A stretch of 64,000 nt of DNA, from NCBI GenBank assembly GCA_028281845.1, contig JANQJD010000016.1, positions 1 to 64,000 of the forward strand, written 5' to 3'. This document shows positions 19,500-29,850 of the stretch, piece after piece (positions within the stretch are counted from its first letter, which is position 1; each line of letters begins with the position of its first letter). The notes under the pieces were generated by a model, which was given only the letters and a program-made list of their open reading frames with translations, made no database searches and had not been told where the DNA came from. Position numbers and translations under genes: made by a program. Source of the stretch: Rhodospirillales bacterium. GTDB taxonomy: Bacteria > Pseudomonadota > Alphaproteobacteria > Rhodospirillales > Rhodospirillaceae.

Positions 19500-20792
19500 C
19501 TACACGCCGGGGGGATGGGATAATTTTATTGAAAATCTCTCTCGTGTGTTGGTGGCAGGTGTGACACGCACTGTGGTTATTTGATGCCGGTGACGACGCA
19601 TAATTTCGAAGTGGAAGCCATGGAATGTGAAAACTTGGTTAGGCTCTGGGATACAACGGGCTTCATGGAGGACGAGACCAGCGAGTGTCGCTGCTGCCTC
19701 GTCCGGCAAGTTCCACTCAAACTGCCGATTCAGATCCCGCAGAGTCACGTTCCCACCTATCAGGTAGGATCCATCTGGTTGTTGGCGCACACCCGCCGCA
19801 GCAATGTCATGTTCATCCGCGATATCGCCAACGATTTCTTCTAGGATGTCCTCAAGTGTGACTACACCAAGAATACTTCCGTATTCGTCGACAACAAGCG
19901 CAAAATGCTCGTGCCTCTCGCGAAAGGCCTGCAGTTGATCATGCAGCGCTGTGGAATCAGGAACAAACCACGGAGGACAAACCGCTGTTACCATATCAAG
20001 CTTGTCTAAATTGCCCTTGTGGACTTGTACGATCCTCAGAAGAGCCTTAGCATGGAGCACACCAACAATATTGTCCGATCGGCCGCGCCACAAGGGAATA
20101 CGCGTATATGAACTTGTGAGAACTTGTTCGACAACCACAGAAGGGGGCTGATCTGCATCAATAGATACCATTTGACGTCGATGAGTCATAATCTCACCCA
20201 CCGTCACTTCTGCAAGATCGAGAACATTACGTAACATGTTTCGTTCATGGCGGATCTTGTGGCCACTGTGGAGGTCAATAGCACCACGCAATTCCGCCAA
20301 CCGCAGCGCGGGATCACCTTCAGGCGTGCGAGAGGTACCAAACAGCTTGAGCATCCCCGCCACAAGCCAATGTACCAGGACGACAGCTGGCTTCAGGATA
20401 GCAACCATAATGTGGGCCAGCGAGGCCATGGCAAGAGCAGTACGATTAGCATGGCGCAGAGCAAAAGTTTTCGGCAAAATTTCAGAGAATATGACGATGA
20501 TGAGAGTCATGACAAAAGTTGCGTAGGCTATGCCAGCCTCTCCGAAAAAGTTAATGAAAACACTGGTAGCGATGGCCGATGATAAGACGTTGACTAAGTT
20601 GTTGCCGATCAGGATCGCTCCGATCAGCTGCTCACGGGCAGCAAAAAGCCCGTTGACACGCGCGGCCCGGGTGTTGCCCTGACGGGCCAATTGGTGCATC
20701 AGCGGCTGACTGTGTGCTGTCAGGGCAGTCTCTGCTCCTGAGAAGAACGCCGATAGAACCAACAGCAGCAGGATTATGATTCCCGAGATCAT
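19500..20792 (-). CDS. CNNM/HlyC-CorC family membrane protein with CBS pair
   Basis: A 430-residue protein with an N-terminal CNNM (DUF21) membrane domain of three to four helices (IIILLLLVLSAFFSGAETALTA is the diagnostic start), a pair of CBS domains (from about residue 200), and a C-terminal transporter-associated HlyC/CorC domain. Members are linked to magnesium and cobalt efflux; the exact substrate here is not determinable. It lies 111 bases downstream of aroB, in the order aroK-aroB-CorC-like that is standard in Alphaproteobacteria. The label hemolysin used in some databases is historical. Confidence 0.92.
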   Translation of the reverse strand: MISGIIILLLLVLSAFFSGAETALTAHSQPLMHQLARQGNTRAARVNGLFAAREQLIGAILIGNNLVNVLSSAIATSVFINFFGEAGIAYATFVMTLIIVIFSEILPKTFALRHANRTALAMASLAHIMVAILKPAVVLVHWLVAGMLKLFGTSRTPEGDPALRLAELRGAIDLHSGHKIRHERNMLRNVLDLAEVTVGEIMTHRRQMVSIDADQPPSVVVEQVLTSSYTRIPLWRGRSDNIVGVLHAKALLRIVQVHKGNLDKLDMVTAVCPPWFVPDSTALHDQLQAFRERHEHFALVVDEYGSILGVVTLEDILEEIVGDIADEHDIAAAGVRQQPDGSYLIGGNVTLRDLNRQFEWNLPDEAAATLAGLVLHEARCIPEPNQVFTFHGFHFEIMRRHRHQITTVRVTPATNTRERFSIKLSHPPGV

Positions 20793-20903
20793 AGCCCTTG
20801 TCGCTCTTTGACCCCTGATGCTCTCACCGTTGTTTCCCCGCCCTCCTTGAAACGATGATCAGAGTCATAAGATGATCGGAGTCATAAGCAGAGGGACGGC
20901 CAC

Positions 20904-22034
20904 TCAGATTCCGGCAGAATCGGCAAGCACTGCCAAAACATGATCCATTTTCACAGTGCCGTTCAGAAAAGAACGTCCGATTCTACGGGCCATGACGAAC
21001 TGCATACGTCCGTCCTGCACCTTCTTATCCCGGGCCATGTGAGCCAAAAGACGGGCAGGTTCTGGGGGACGCGCAAGCACTTGACGGATGGTGACCGGTA
21101 AGCCGACAGCTGTCAGATGACTCCGTAAACGGTCCGCCTCTGCTCCAGGGCACAGACCCAGTCGCACGGACAGATCAAAGGCGAGCACCAGACCAACTGA
21201 CACGGCCTCCCCATGTCGCAGCTCTGATCCAAATCCCGTTTCAACCTCTAGCGCATGCCCAAAGGTATGACCGAGATTCAGGAGAGCACGAGGGCCATCC
21301 TCTCGCTCGTCGGCAGAGACAAACCGTGCCTTAATCGCACAGCTCATCCGTACGGCATAGTGACGGGCTGCGAGATCCCCCGCAAGTAGCTGGGACCCAT
21401 GAATCTCTAGCCACTTGAAGAAAGAGGGTGAATCAAGACAGCCGTATTTGACCACTTCGGCATAACCAGCCCGGATCTCACGGACGGGTAATGTTTCAAT
21501 AGTTGATATATCAATAATAACAATACACGGTTGATAGAAACTTCCTATGAGATTCTTCCCATAGGGGGTGTTAATTCCCGTTTTACCTCCAATCGCACTG
21601 TCAACCTGAGAAAGTAGAGTTGTAGGTATTTGTATTAAATCAATTCCACGTAGCAAGATTGTTGCAGCGAAACCGGTTAGATCCCCTATGACTCCACCGC
21701 CCAGAGCGACTAGGGCTGTGCGGCGTTCGCAACGAGCAGCGAGCAGGAGATCCAGGAGTTTTTCCAAAATAGCAAGGCTCTTTGTTTGTTCTCCTGATGG
21801 TAAAATAATATAAGAAGAATCTATTTTAGATAGAGATAAAGAAACTTGTAATCTCTCTAAATATAGCGGTGCTACATGAGAATCACTAATAACAAACACT
21901 CTCTTCTGCCGTAAAATAGGCGCCATCAGCACGCCAGCCCGATCCATGAGGCCAGCACCAATGTGAATCCTGTAACGGCGAGAACCGAGCTGAATAACAA
22001 GTGATGTTTCCTCGCTGTGTGGAGTGATAGTCAT
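20904..22034 (-). CDS. aroB: 3-dehydroquinate synthase
   Basis: Second enzyme of the shikimate pathway, turning DAHP into 3-dehydroquinate with NAD and a divalent metal. Signature pieces: LPSGEQTKSL, ALGGGVIGDLTGFAA, PTTLLSQVDSAIGGKTGIN, EVVKYGCL and the metal-binding LNLGHTFGHALE. Length 376 is normal. It overlaps aroK by four bases (stop and start share ATGA-type overlap), so both are co-translated. Two stretches (about 21490-21660 and 21785-21900) use AT-rich synonymous codons unlike the rest of the gene. Confidence 0.97.
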   Translation of the reverse strand: MTITPHSEETSLVIQLGSRRYRIHIGAGLMDRAGVLMAPILRQKRVFVISDSHVAPLYLERLQVSLSLSKIDSSYIILPSGEQTKSLAILEKLLDLLLAARCERRTALVALGGGVIGDLTGFAATILLRGIDLIQIPTTLLSQVDSAIGGKTGINTPYGKNLIGSFYQPCIVIIDISTIETLPVREIRAGYAEVVKYGCLDSPSFFKWLEIHGSQLLAGDLAARHYAVRMSCAIKARFVSADEREDGPRALLNLGHTFGHALEVETGFGSELRHGEAVSVGLVLAFDLSVRLGLCPGAEADRLRSHLTAVGLPVTIRQVLARPPEPARLLAHMARDKKVQDGRMQFVMARRIGRSFLNGTVKMDHVLAVLADSAGI

Positions 22035-22633
22035 GACGCCGCTTTCACAGAGTCAAAATGCTTCGCAAGTGCGGTCGCTACGCATTCGACGATCCGCTCA
22101 CAAGACCCGTCTGTAGAATCGATACTAATATCTGCAGTTGCATATATAGGAGATCTTTCTTTTAAAAGAAAATTTAGTACGGTACGTGGGTTGCCTTGCA
22201 GCAAGAGAGGACGAGGACTGTACATGCGGCCAGTTGTCCGGCTAACTAGAATGTCAAGGTTTGCCTTGAGCCACACAGATACAGCCTGAGCCTTTATTAC
22301 TGCCCGAATCTGCGGGTCCATAAATGCACCACCACCAAGGGAAATAACACATATCTGTTGACTTAAAAGATGAATAACAATCTGCCGTTCTCTCTCACGA
22401 AAAGCTTTCTCTCCATAAAGGGCGAAAAAATCACAGACCGTACACCCAGATAGAGCCTCTACGGCAGCATCTGAATCGAAAAAAGGCACATGTAAGCGAG
22501 CAGCCAGTCTCTGACCAATCACAGTCTTACCAACACCCATCATACCAATTATGACTACTGTCCGCGGCAAATGCAATAACAGGCGTGTTGTCTCCTCCCC
22601 GTGGCTGTCTCTAGACAGACCCTCTATACACAT
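22031..22633 (-). CDS. aroK: shikimate kinase
   Basis: Phosphorylates shikimate in aromatic amino acid synthesis. The Walker A loop is GMMGVGKT at residues 30-37; the shikimate-binding DSD follows in FFDSDAAVE, and the second glycine loop is SLGGGAF. The lid arginine region RMYSPRPLL is present. The 200-residue length includes a short N-terminal extension that differs between species, so a later start is possible, though no internal ATG with a good ribosome site is evident. It is the first gene of the aroK-aroB pair. Confidence 0.95.
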   Translation of the reverse strand: MCIEGLSRDSHGEETTRLLLHLPRTVVIIGMMGVGKTVIGQRLAARLHVPFFDSDAAVEALSGCTVCDFFALYGEKAFRERERQIVIHLLSQQICVISLGGGAFMDPQIRAVIKAQAVSVWLKANLDILVSRTTGRMYSPRPLLLQGNPRTVLNFLLKERSPIYATADISIDSTDGSCERIVECVATALAKHFDSVKAAS

Positions 22634-23207
22634 ATTTTCTCACTCCTTTTTTCACTGGGAACTGCTTTTTTTGTAACGGATATTCCTGCGTTTCGTTGCA
22701 ACCATACCCTGGGAGGGTCTTAAGGACTTTTCTTGACTGTGGCCCGTGAGCAGAAAATTCTACGCTTGTAACGAGACTGTTGAGTCCTCTCCAGAACGGA
22801 TCACTCACGTCATCAAGGTTCTCATCACCATGCGGACTTTATTGAAAAATCTTAATAATAGCGATATCTACAATAATAATAACTTTAATGCACATTAGTT
22901 TTTAGAGATAAAATCTAAAGAAGAAAAATGGAGATAGTGATTCCACGGGAACACTTTCTCAAGGGGCCACTATAAACGCGTGAGCCTTCTCACGGAGAAG
23001 AAAGAGCCCCGCCACTGAGCCGGAAATAGGGGGGCAGTGCTTGCGACCGTTCCGCTGCCCTCGTACTCCTTGAGAGTTAAGCGTGTGCTTGTCTTCTTGC
23101 CCAGCAACCTCAAATATCGTTCATCCTTTGCCGCATTTTCGTCGCATGCGTCTTACGCGTCGCGCCGCGTGAACGACAAGACAGGGGACATTCCTCCGGG
23201 GGGAAAT
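22634..23207. other. 574-base gap between aroK and tRNA-Arg
   Basis: No convincing gene on either strand. An AT-rich block at 22835-22925 probably includes the aroK promoter. The stretch 23030-23200 is open in one plus frame but shows no protein family pattern. A short tandem of GATAC-free T and A runs is the only visible structure. Confidence 0.5.
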
Positions 23208-23284
23208 TGGGGCGCCCTGCTGGATTCGAACCAGCGACCTACTGCTTAGAAGGCAGTTGCTCTATCCGGCTGAGCTAAGGGCGC
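23208..23284 (-). tRNA. tRNA-Arg(TCT)
   Basis: A 77-base cloverleaf on the minus strand, from 23284 down to 23208. The acceptor GCGCCCT pairs with AGGGCGC; the D arm is GCTC/GAGC with AGCCGGATA loop; the anticodon stem ACTGC/GCAGT encloses CTTCTAA, giving anticodon TCT (decodes AGA); the T arm is GCTGG TTCGAAT CCAGC. The 3' CCA is encoded after a C discriminator base. Its place directly before the complex I accessory gene is conserved in many Alphaproteobacteria. Confidence 0.97.
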
Positions 23285-23325
23285 ATCCACGCTGCTGAAA
23301 GTCCGCCTGCCTCGGAGGAGGCGTG

Positions 23326-23619
23326 TCAGGAAAGACGGTCCGTGCGAAAATTGTCAGCATAACTTTTCGGGCTGAAGAGTTTTTCCTGTGGCTCCGATAT
23401 CGTGAAGGCATAGCCGTGGCGTTTGGCATAACGCACTGCCCCTTCCCTGCTATCAAAAAAAAGACACACCTGAGCGGCGGTGTCAGTCCCACCTATCCAA
23501 CCCATAAGCGGGTCTATATGCTTGGAGGACTGCGGTTCAAATTCTACTATCCAACGCCTGCTGCGGCCGCGTCCTGACTGCATGGCGCTTCGTGCGGGCC
23601 TATAGATACGAACATGCAC
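23326..23619 (-). CDS. NDUFS4-type complex I accessory protein (ETC complex I subunit region)
   Basis: A 97-residue protein of the ETC_C1_NDUFA4/NDUFS4 family, an accessory subunit of NADH:ubiquinone oxidoreductase found in Alphaproteobacteria and mitochondria. The whole length matches the family pattern: VRIYRPARSAMQSGR, W-V-EFEP, IDPLMGWIGGTDT, LFFDSREGAVRYAKRHGYAF and the C-terminal KSYADNFRTDRLS. It is 41 bases upstream of tRNA-Arg in the same direction, the usual arrangement. This points to a proton-pumping complex I encoded elsewhere. Confidence 0.93.
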   Translation of the reverse strand: MHVRIYRPARSAMQSGRGRSRRWIVEFEPQSSKHIDPLMGWIGGTDTAAQVCLFFDSREGAVRYAKRHGYAFTISEPQEKLFSPKSYADNFRTDRLS

Positions 23620-23823
23620 ATTCCCCCTCCTCTTGCAAGAGCATGATTCAGATGCGGGGTATCAGAGATGTCAGCTTATACATGGAACTTCCATTTTTCT
23701 TCAACAACAACAGAAAGAAATTGCAGACATGGGGCGTCCAGTGGTGTCAACATGCTGAGGCGCAGTGGATTCTCCGAAGAGACAGACATTGCAAGCTCAT
23801 TGTGACTAGCATAGCATGAGTTC

Positions 23824-24396
23824 ATGGGTCAGAGGAAGCACAGACCACATACGGTCAGGCAGGAAAAAAAGCAACAGGGAAGATCGTGCGATCATCCCGC
23901 TTGTACACGGACAGGTGAATACCGGGCCCCGCGCTCACGGGCAAGCAACGCATACTACTGGTTCTGTCTCGATCATGTGCGAGATTACAATCGTTCATGG
24001 GATTTCTATAAGGGTATGACAATCTTTGAAGTGGAGTGGCATCTCCGTGAGGATGTTGTCTGGCGGCGCCCTACATGGCCGCTGAATATCATGGACTACC
24101 GATTCTCGAAGAATGTCGTGTTGTTAAGAAAATTCAAGACTGCATTTGATACGAAAAACTCTAAAAACTCTCATGGCTCTCGGAAAAAAAAATTAAAAAG
24201 AGAAACTCCAGAAGAGTGGGCGATTCGGGCAATGAAACTCCAGCCCCCTGTGACAAAAACTACTGTCAAGGCCCGTTACAAGGAATTGGTGAAGCGCTTC
24301 CATCCAGATGTCCATGGCGGGGATAGAACAAGAGAGGAAAAATTAAAAGTTATCATCGAGGCGTATAAAACGCTTATGAAGAGCTTGAGGGCTTAA
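23824..24396 (+). CDS. J-domain protein (DnaJ-like) upstream of cobS
   Basis: A 190-residue co-chaperone candidate. The C-terminal 70 residues form a J domain with the essential HPD in VKRFHPDVHGG, preceded by a WAIRAMKLQPPVTKTTVKARYKELV helix II. The N-terminal half has a conserved CDHPACTRTGEYRAP...YYWFCLDHVRDYN segment with paired cysteines and histidines, typical of the alphaproteobacterial J-protein that precedes cobS. It stimulates DnaK ATPase in principle; the client is unknown. It is separated from cobS by 40-67 bases and may be co-transcribed with it. Confidence 0.88.
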   Translation: MGQRKHRPHTVRQEKKQQGRSCDHPACTRTGEYRAPRSRASNAYYWFCLDHVRDYNRSWDFYKGMTIFEVEWHLREDVVWRRPTWPLNIMDYRFSKNVVLLRKFKTAFDTKNSKNSHGSRKKKLKRETPEEWAIRAMKLQPPVTKTTVKARYKELVKRFHPDVHGGDRTREEKLKVIIEAYKTLMKSLRA

Positions 24397-24436
24397 GTGT
24401 ACTGGAGGGAACGAGTGGAGTGTTGTTCGTCGTCCG

Positions 24437-25525
24437 ATGATCTTCACGGGGGATTCGTTCATCATGCATTCTTCGTCTATGACACGCGACCTATTAGTGC
24501 CCAGTGATACTACTGATACCACCAGTGATACTACTGATACTACCTGTCATCCTCTGGAACGACCAGACATCCGCCTTTCTGTGCGACAGGTCTTTGGCCT
24601 GGAAACGGATCTGGAAGTTCCTGCCTTCAGTAAGAGGAGCACCTTCGTACCTGAGATTGACGAGACATATCGGTTCGACCATAAAACAACTTTAGCTATA
24701 TTAGCTGGTTTTTCTCACAATCGTAGAGTAATGTTACAAGGATACCATGGAACTGGTAAGTCGACGCATATTGAGCAAGTGGCGGCCAGGATCAACTGGC
24801 CCTGCATCCGTGTGAACCTGGATAGTCATGTGAGTCGGATTGATCTGATCGGCAAGGATGCCATTGTTCTACGAGACGGGCGCCAGGTGACTGAATTTCG
24901 CGCAGGAATTTTGCCATGGGCTTTGCAGCAGCCCATGACCCTTGTGTTCGATGAATATGATGCGGGCCGCCCAGATGTGATGTTTGTGATTCAGCGCGTA
25001 CTAGAAGTTGAGGGCAAGTTAACCTTATTAGATCAAAACAGTGTCATCCACCCACATCCATCATTCCGATTGTTTGCAACGACTAACACGATCGGCTTAG
25101 GGGATACAACTGGACTGTATCATGGTACGAATCAAATTAATCAAGGGCAGATGGATAGGTGGAACATAATAGTAACATTAAATTATCTCGAGCATGACGA
25201 GGAAGTGCAAATCATTCTCTCCAAGCTGCCAGAATACAACCAAAATGGTTTGCGTGAACAGGTAGCAGCGATGGTTTCTGTGGCGGATATGACTCGCAAT
25301 GGATTTATGTGTGGTGATATCTCAACTGTCATGAGCCCGCGCACGGTGTTGACCTGGGCGGAAAATAACACTATTTTCCAAGACATTGCTTATTCATTCC
25401 GAGTGACCTTTCTCAACAGGTGCGATGAAACGGAACGGCCAGTGGTTGCGGAATACTACCAGCGCTGTTTTGGTCAGGATTTAGAAGAAGCAAATCACCG
25501 GCCAACTAGAATCCGCTGTTCCTGA
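24437..25525 (+). CDS. cobS: cobaltochelatase subunit CobS
   Basis: AAA+ ATPase that, with CobT, powers cobalt insertion by CobN into hydrogenobyrinate diamide in aerobic cobalamin synthesis. Walker A is GYHGTGKST at residues 102-110 and Walker B is LVFDEYDAG; sensor ATTNTIGLG is present. The conserved core starts at IRLSVRQVFGLETDLEVPAFS. Before it lies an unusual acidic threonine repeat (SDTTDTT twice) coded by a perfect 21-base tandem duplication. The start is uncertain: ATGs at 24437, 24464 and 24479 are in frame, and 24464 has a GGGGGA upstream. cobN is not in the window. Confidence 0.94.
   Translation: MIFTGDSFIMHSSSMTRDLLVPSDTTDTTSDTTDTTCHPLERPDIRLSVRQVFGLETDLEVPAFSKRSTFVPEIDETYRFDHKTTLAILAGFSHNRRVMLQGYHGTGKSTHIEQVAARINWPCIRVNLDSHVSRIDLIGKDAIVLRDGRQVTEFRAGILPWALQQPMTLVFDEYDAGRPDVMFVIQRVLEVEGKLTLLDQNSVIHPHPSFRLFATTNTIGLGDTTGLYHGTNQINQGQMDRWNIIVTLNYLEHDEEVQIILSKLPEYNQNGLREQVAAMVSVADMTRNGFMCGDISTVMSPRTVLTWAENNTIFQDIAYSFRVTFLNRCDETERPVVAEYYQRCFGQDLEEANHRPTRIRCS
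24503..24544 (+). repeat. 21-base tandem duplication in cobS 5' end
   Basis: Two 21-base copies at 24503-24523 and 24524-24544, beginning AGTGATACTACTGATAC; they differ in the final codons by one base at most. Each codes for SDTTDTT. The unit is itself built of GATACTACT-like subrepeats, so slippage is the likely origin. It keeps the frame and lies in a non-conserved lead of CobS. Confidence 0.9.
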
Positions 25526-25629
25526 AGTGGGTTGCGGGAATGCCTGGCGAGACCGTGTGTACGGTGTGCGTTTTTTTGGAATCTGTGCGCCTTGAACACT
25601 CTTGCTTTCATGCTTCAGGAGTGTAGTTT

Positions 25630-27453
25630 GTGTCTAACGGGCCGTCGAGCGAAGCTGGATTTGTCGAAACCTTCAAGAGAGCGACGGCAGCAGCCGTGCG
25701 TGCCGTCGCTCAACGTGGTGATATTGTGGTATCCTATGGTTCGACAGCCACTCATGATCTCCACGTCCATCTGCCAATGCCACTTCCAAAAAATCTCCAC
25801 GAGAGGACCACCAAGCTCAGGATTCGTGGCACGGCTGATTCCATTGCGTTGAAGTTGCGTTATCACGACTCTCGTGTGCACAGTTTATATCAACCTCTGA
25901 CGTTCCCCGCGCAGTCAATCTATGATGCGATTGAGCATTCTCGTGTTGAGACACTCGGAATAAATAAATTTAAAGGAGTATCCATTAATATATTTTCAAC
26001 TCACGAACAAATTTTTCAGAATAAAGGTTATCAGCATGCCATACGGGCGGAAGATGTGCCAATAGAGGAAGCCCTAAGGCTGCTCGCTCTGGAAGAGTTG
26101 ACAGGATTACAAGCATTCCCTGCCGCTCATCATGCCGCCAGGCTGTGGCGCCAGAATCTTGAGAACGATTCTGTCGCTTTTCTGGTCGAGTTGCGTCGGC
26201 ATATTGATGATCAGAAGGCCTTCGCCATCATTGTTCGACGATTCATCGCCACCCTTGGCTTGGAAGACGTGCAAACAGAGTCAAGGGATGTCCTTGTCAG
26301 TCAGGAGTCAGATCAGTCACAGGCAGACACGGGCTTGGATCAGAAGGAGAAGAATCAAACAGAGGGAGGGAAGGCCGCGAGGGGGGAAGCTGACGGGCCA
26401 GCGGAATTTGAAAAAACATTTGCGGCGCCGCGGCAGAGGCCGCGTAGTGATGAGAAACTCGGAGTCTCTCATGGTAACGGGGACTCAAGTCCTGAATCCG
26501 GAAATCTGACTTGGTATCATGCTTATTCGACAAGATTTGACCGCATAGTAGAGGCGAGCAGATTATGTAGTGCAGACGAGCTCATGCATCTGCGAGCCGA
26601 ACTGGACAGACAGCTAGCACGCCTCCAGGGAGTCGTCAGTCGGCTGGCTCATCGCCTACAACGCCGGCTCTTATCCCGTCAGATGCGAACGTGGGAGTTT
26701 GATCAGGAAGACGGTCAGCTTGATTCTGGCAGGCTTGCCCGCATCGTCGCCAATCCGCTCCATGTCCTTTCCTTCAAGCGTGAACGGGCAATTGATTACC
26801 TCGATACAGTGGTGACGTTGCTGATTGATAATTCAGGCTCCATGCGCGGACGACCAATTACTGTCGCCGCGATGAGTGCTGACATTCTCGCCCGTACCCT
26901 AGAGCGCTGTGGAGTAAAGGTTGAAGTCCTCGGTTTTACCACTAGGGCATGGAAAGGGGGACACCTCCGTGAATTATGGATTCGCGACAATCAGCCGCCT
27001 CGTCCAGGTCGCCTCAACGATTTGCAGCATATTATCTATAAATCTGCGGACGCACCATGGCGGCGGGCACGTCACAATCTTGGTTTAATGCTGCGCGAAA
27101 GCCTTCTGAAAGAAAACATCGACGGCGAAGCGTTGTTGTGGGCACATGACCGACTCGCGGCACGCTATGAAAAGCGGCGAATCTTGATGGTCATATCAGA
27201 TGGAGCTCCTGTGGATGATGCCACGCTTTCTGTCAACCCTGGTAACTACTTGGAACGGCATCTGCGTGAAGTGATCACTTGGATCGAGAATCACTCTCCC
27301 GTTGAACTTGTTGCGATTGGTATTGGTCATGATGTGACCCGCTATTACAGGCGGGCCGTTGCCATCATGAACGCTGAGGAACTAGGCGGCACAGTGATGA
27401 AACAGCTTCTTTCTCTTTTTGAGAGCCGCGCCACGCACGGCACGCACGGATAA
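25630..27453 (+). CDS. cobT: cobaltochelatase subunit CobT
   Basis: Partner of CobS in the aerobic cobaltochelatase. The 607-residue protein begins with the CobT N-terminal domain ([13 protein letters not shown], then [22 protein letters not shown]), has an acidic and glutamine-rich linker (about residues 215-290), and ends with a von Willebrand A domain whose MIDAS motif DNSGSM lies near residue 400 ([14 protein letters not shown]). The GTG start at 25630 has AGGAG eight bases upstream. A 104-base gap separates it from cobS. A patch at 25960-26025 is AT-rich. The VWA domain also retains [13 protein letters not shown] and ISDGAPVDD motifs. Confidence 0.95.
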   Translation: MSNGPSSEAGFVETFKRATAAAVRAVAQRGDIVVSYGSTATHDLHVHLPMPLPKNLHERTTKLRIRGTADSIALKLRYHDSRVHSLYQPLTFPAQSIYDAIEHSRVETLGINKFKGVSINIFSTHEQIFQNKGYQHAIRAEDVPIEEALRLLALEELTGLQAFPAAHHAARLWRQNLENDSVAFLVELRRHIDDQKAFAIIVRRFIATLGLEDVQTESRDVLVSQESDQSQADTGLDQKEKNQTEGGKAARGEADGPAEFEKTFAAPRQRPRSDEKLGVSHGNGDSSPESGNLTWYHAYSTRFDRIVEASRLCSADELMHLRAELDRQLARLQGVVSRLAHRLQRRLLSRQMRTWEFDQEDGQLDSGRLARIVANPLHVLSFKRERAIDYLDTVVTLLIDNSGSMRGRPITVAAMSADILARTLERCGVKVEVLGFTTRAWKGGHLRELWIRDNQPPRPGRLNDLQHIIYKSADAPWRRARHNLGLMLRESLLKENIDGEALLWAHDRLAARYEKRRILMVISDGAPVDDATLSVNPGNYLERHLREVITWIENHSPVELVAIGIGHDVTRYYRRAVAIMNAEELGGTVMKQLLSLFESRATHGTHG

Positions 27454-27462
27454 CGTCTGACA

Positions 27463-27484
27463 CCCCCGCTGAGTGCGGCGGGGG
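27463..27484. terminator. GC-rich hairpin between convergent cobT and groEL
   Basis: CCCCCGC at 27463-27469 pairs perfectly with GCGGGGG at 27478-27484 around an 8-base loop. It lies 10 bases after the cobT stop and 26 bases beyond the groEL stop on the other strand, so it could end both transcripts. There is no T tract on either side, so strong intrinsic termination is uncertain. Confidence 0.5.
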
Positions 27485-27509
27485 AGCACCCCCCCCCGCA
27501 AAATCCATC

Positions 27510-29195
<1,686 letters not shown>

Positions 29196-29204
29196 TTATG
29201 ACAA

Positions 29205-29495
29205 TCATTTCTCCAGGACGCCCATGACATCGGACTCCTTCATGATCAACAGCTCGTCGTTGTTGATCTTGACTTCAGTACCTGACCACTTGCCAAACAA
29301 AATCCGGTCACCGACCTTGACATCGGGAGGCACGATCTTGCCATCCTCCCCACGGGCACCAGGACCAACGGCAATGATTTCGCCTTCTTGTGGCTTTTCT
29401 TTTGCGGTGTCGGGAATGATGATCCCCCCTGGAGTCTTTGTTTCCTGCTCGATGCGTTTGACAACGACGCGGTCATGCAGCGGACGAAATTTCAT
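29205..29495 (-). CDS. groS: 10 kDa chaperonin GroES
   Basis: Co-chaperonin lid of GroEL, 96 residues, the usual length. The mobile loop [16 protein letters not shown] (about residues 20-35) and the conserved [10 protein letters not shown] start and [16 protein letters not shown] end are present. It is the first gene of the groES-groEL operon. The upstream region carries a sigma70-type promoter overlapping a CIRCE-like operator. Confidence 0.99.
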   Translation of the reverse strand: MKFRPLHDRVVVKRIEQETKTPGGIIIPDTAKEKPQEGEIIAVGPGARGEDGKIVPPDVKVGDRILFGKWSGTEVKINNDELLIMKESDVMGVLEK

Positions 29496-29552
29496 CCTTG
29501 TACCCTCCGGTAATGCTTGTATGGCGGGGTAAGGGGCAGCTTGCTCAAACTG

Positions 29553-29579
29553 CTAGCACTTACTGCCAGTGAGTGCCAG
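29553..29579 (-). promoter_or_regulatory. CIRCE-like operator for HrcA upstream of groES
   Basis: On the plus strand CTAGCACTT, nine bases, then GAGTGCCAG, compared with the CIRCE consensus TTAGCACTC-N9-GAGTGCTAA: seven of nine bases match in each half, and the spacer is exactly nine. It lies 58 bases upstream of the groES ATG and directly downstream of the -10 box, where HrcA repressor would block transcription. The HrcA gene is not in the window. Confidence 0.82.
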
Positions 29580-29580
29580 A

Positions 29581-29609
29581 CTCTTATCACATATATCCTA
29601 TGCTGTCAA
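29581..29609 (-). promoter_or_regulatory. sigma70-type promoter of groES-groEL
   Basis: On the minus strand a perfect -35 TTGACA (29609-29604), a 17-base spacer and -10 TAAGAG (29586-29581). The CIRCE-like element begins two bases further downstream, so start of transcription would fall within the operator. The arrangement matches vegetative, HrcA-controlled groE promoters. Confidence 0.75.
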
Positions 29610-29691
29610 TAGAATTGCATCCCATAAAAAAAGCCACGCCATTCCAACCATTCCAATCCAACGCCCATAACAGCAGAAATTTTTCACATGA

Positions 29692-29760
29692 ATTATTTGG
29701 ATATCACGCCAGTAATTATTTGGATATCACGCCAGTAATTATTTGGATATCACGCCAGTA
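29692..29760. repeat. three perfect 23-base tandem repeats upstream of groES
   Basis: Three identical head-to-tail copies at 29692-29714, 29715-29737 and 29738-29760; each starts ATTATTTGG and ends CACGCCAGTA and includes the palindrome GATATC. They lie between the divergent groES promoter (83 bases away) and tilS (90 bases away). The function is unknown; they could be binding sites or a slippage product. Confidence 0.95.
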
Positions 29761-29850
29761 TTTTTTCAAAAGATCGGCGTCCTTCTGGAAGAGTCACAGG
29801 CTAGAGCCTGCATTTGCGGTGTATTATAAAGTTCCCTTGTCTGGTCTAGG

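Noticed and set aside
23037..23249. Plus frame of 70 codons overlapping tRNA-Arg
   Set aside because: It runs antisense through a complete tRNA and has no protein pattern; a shadow.
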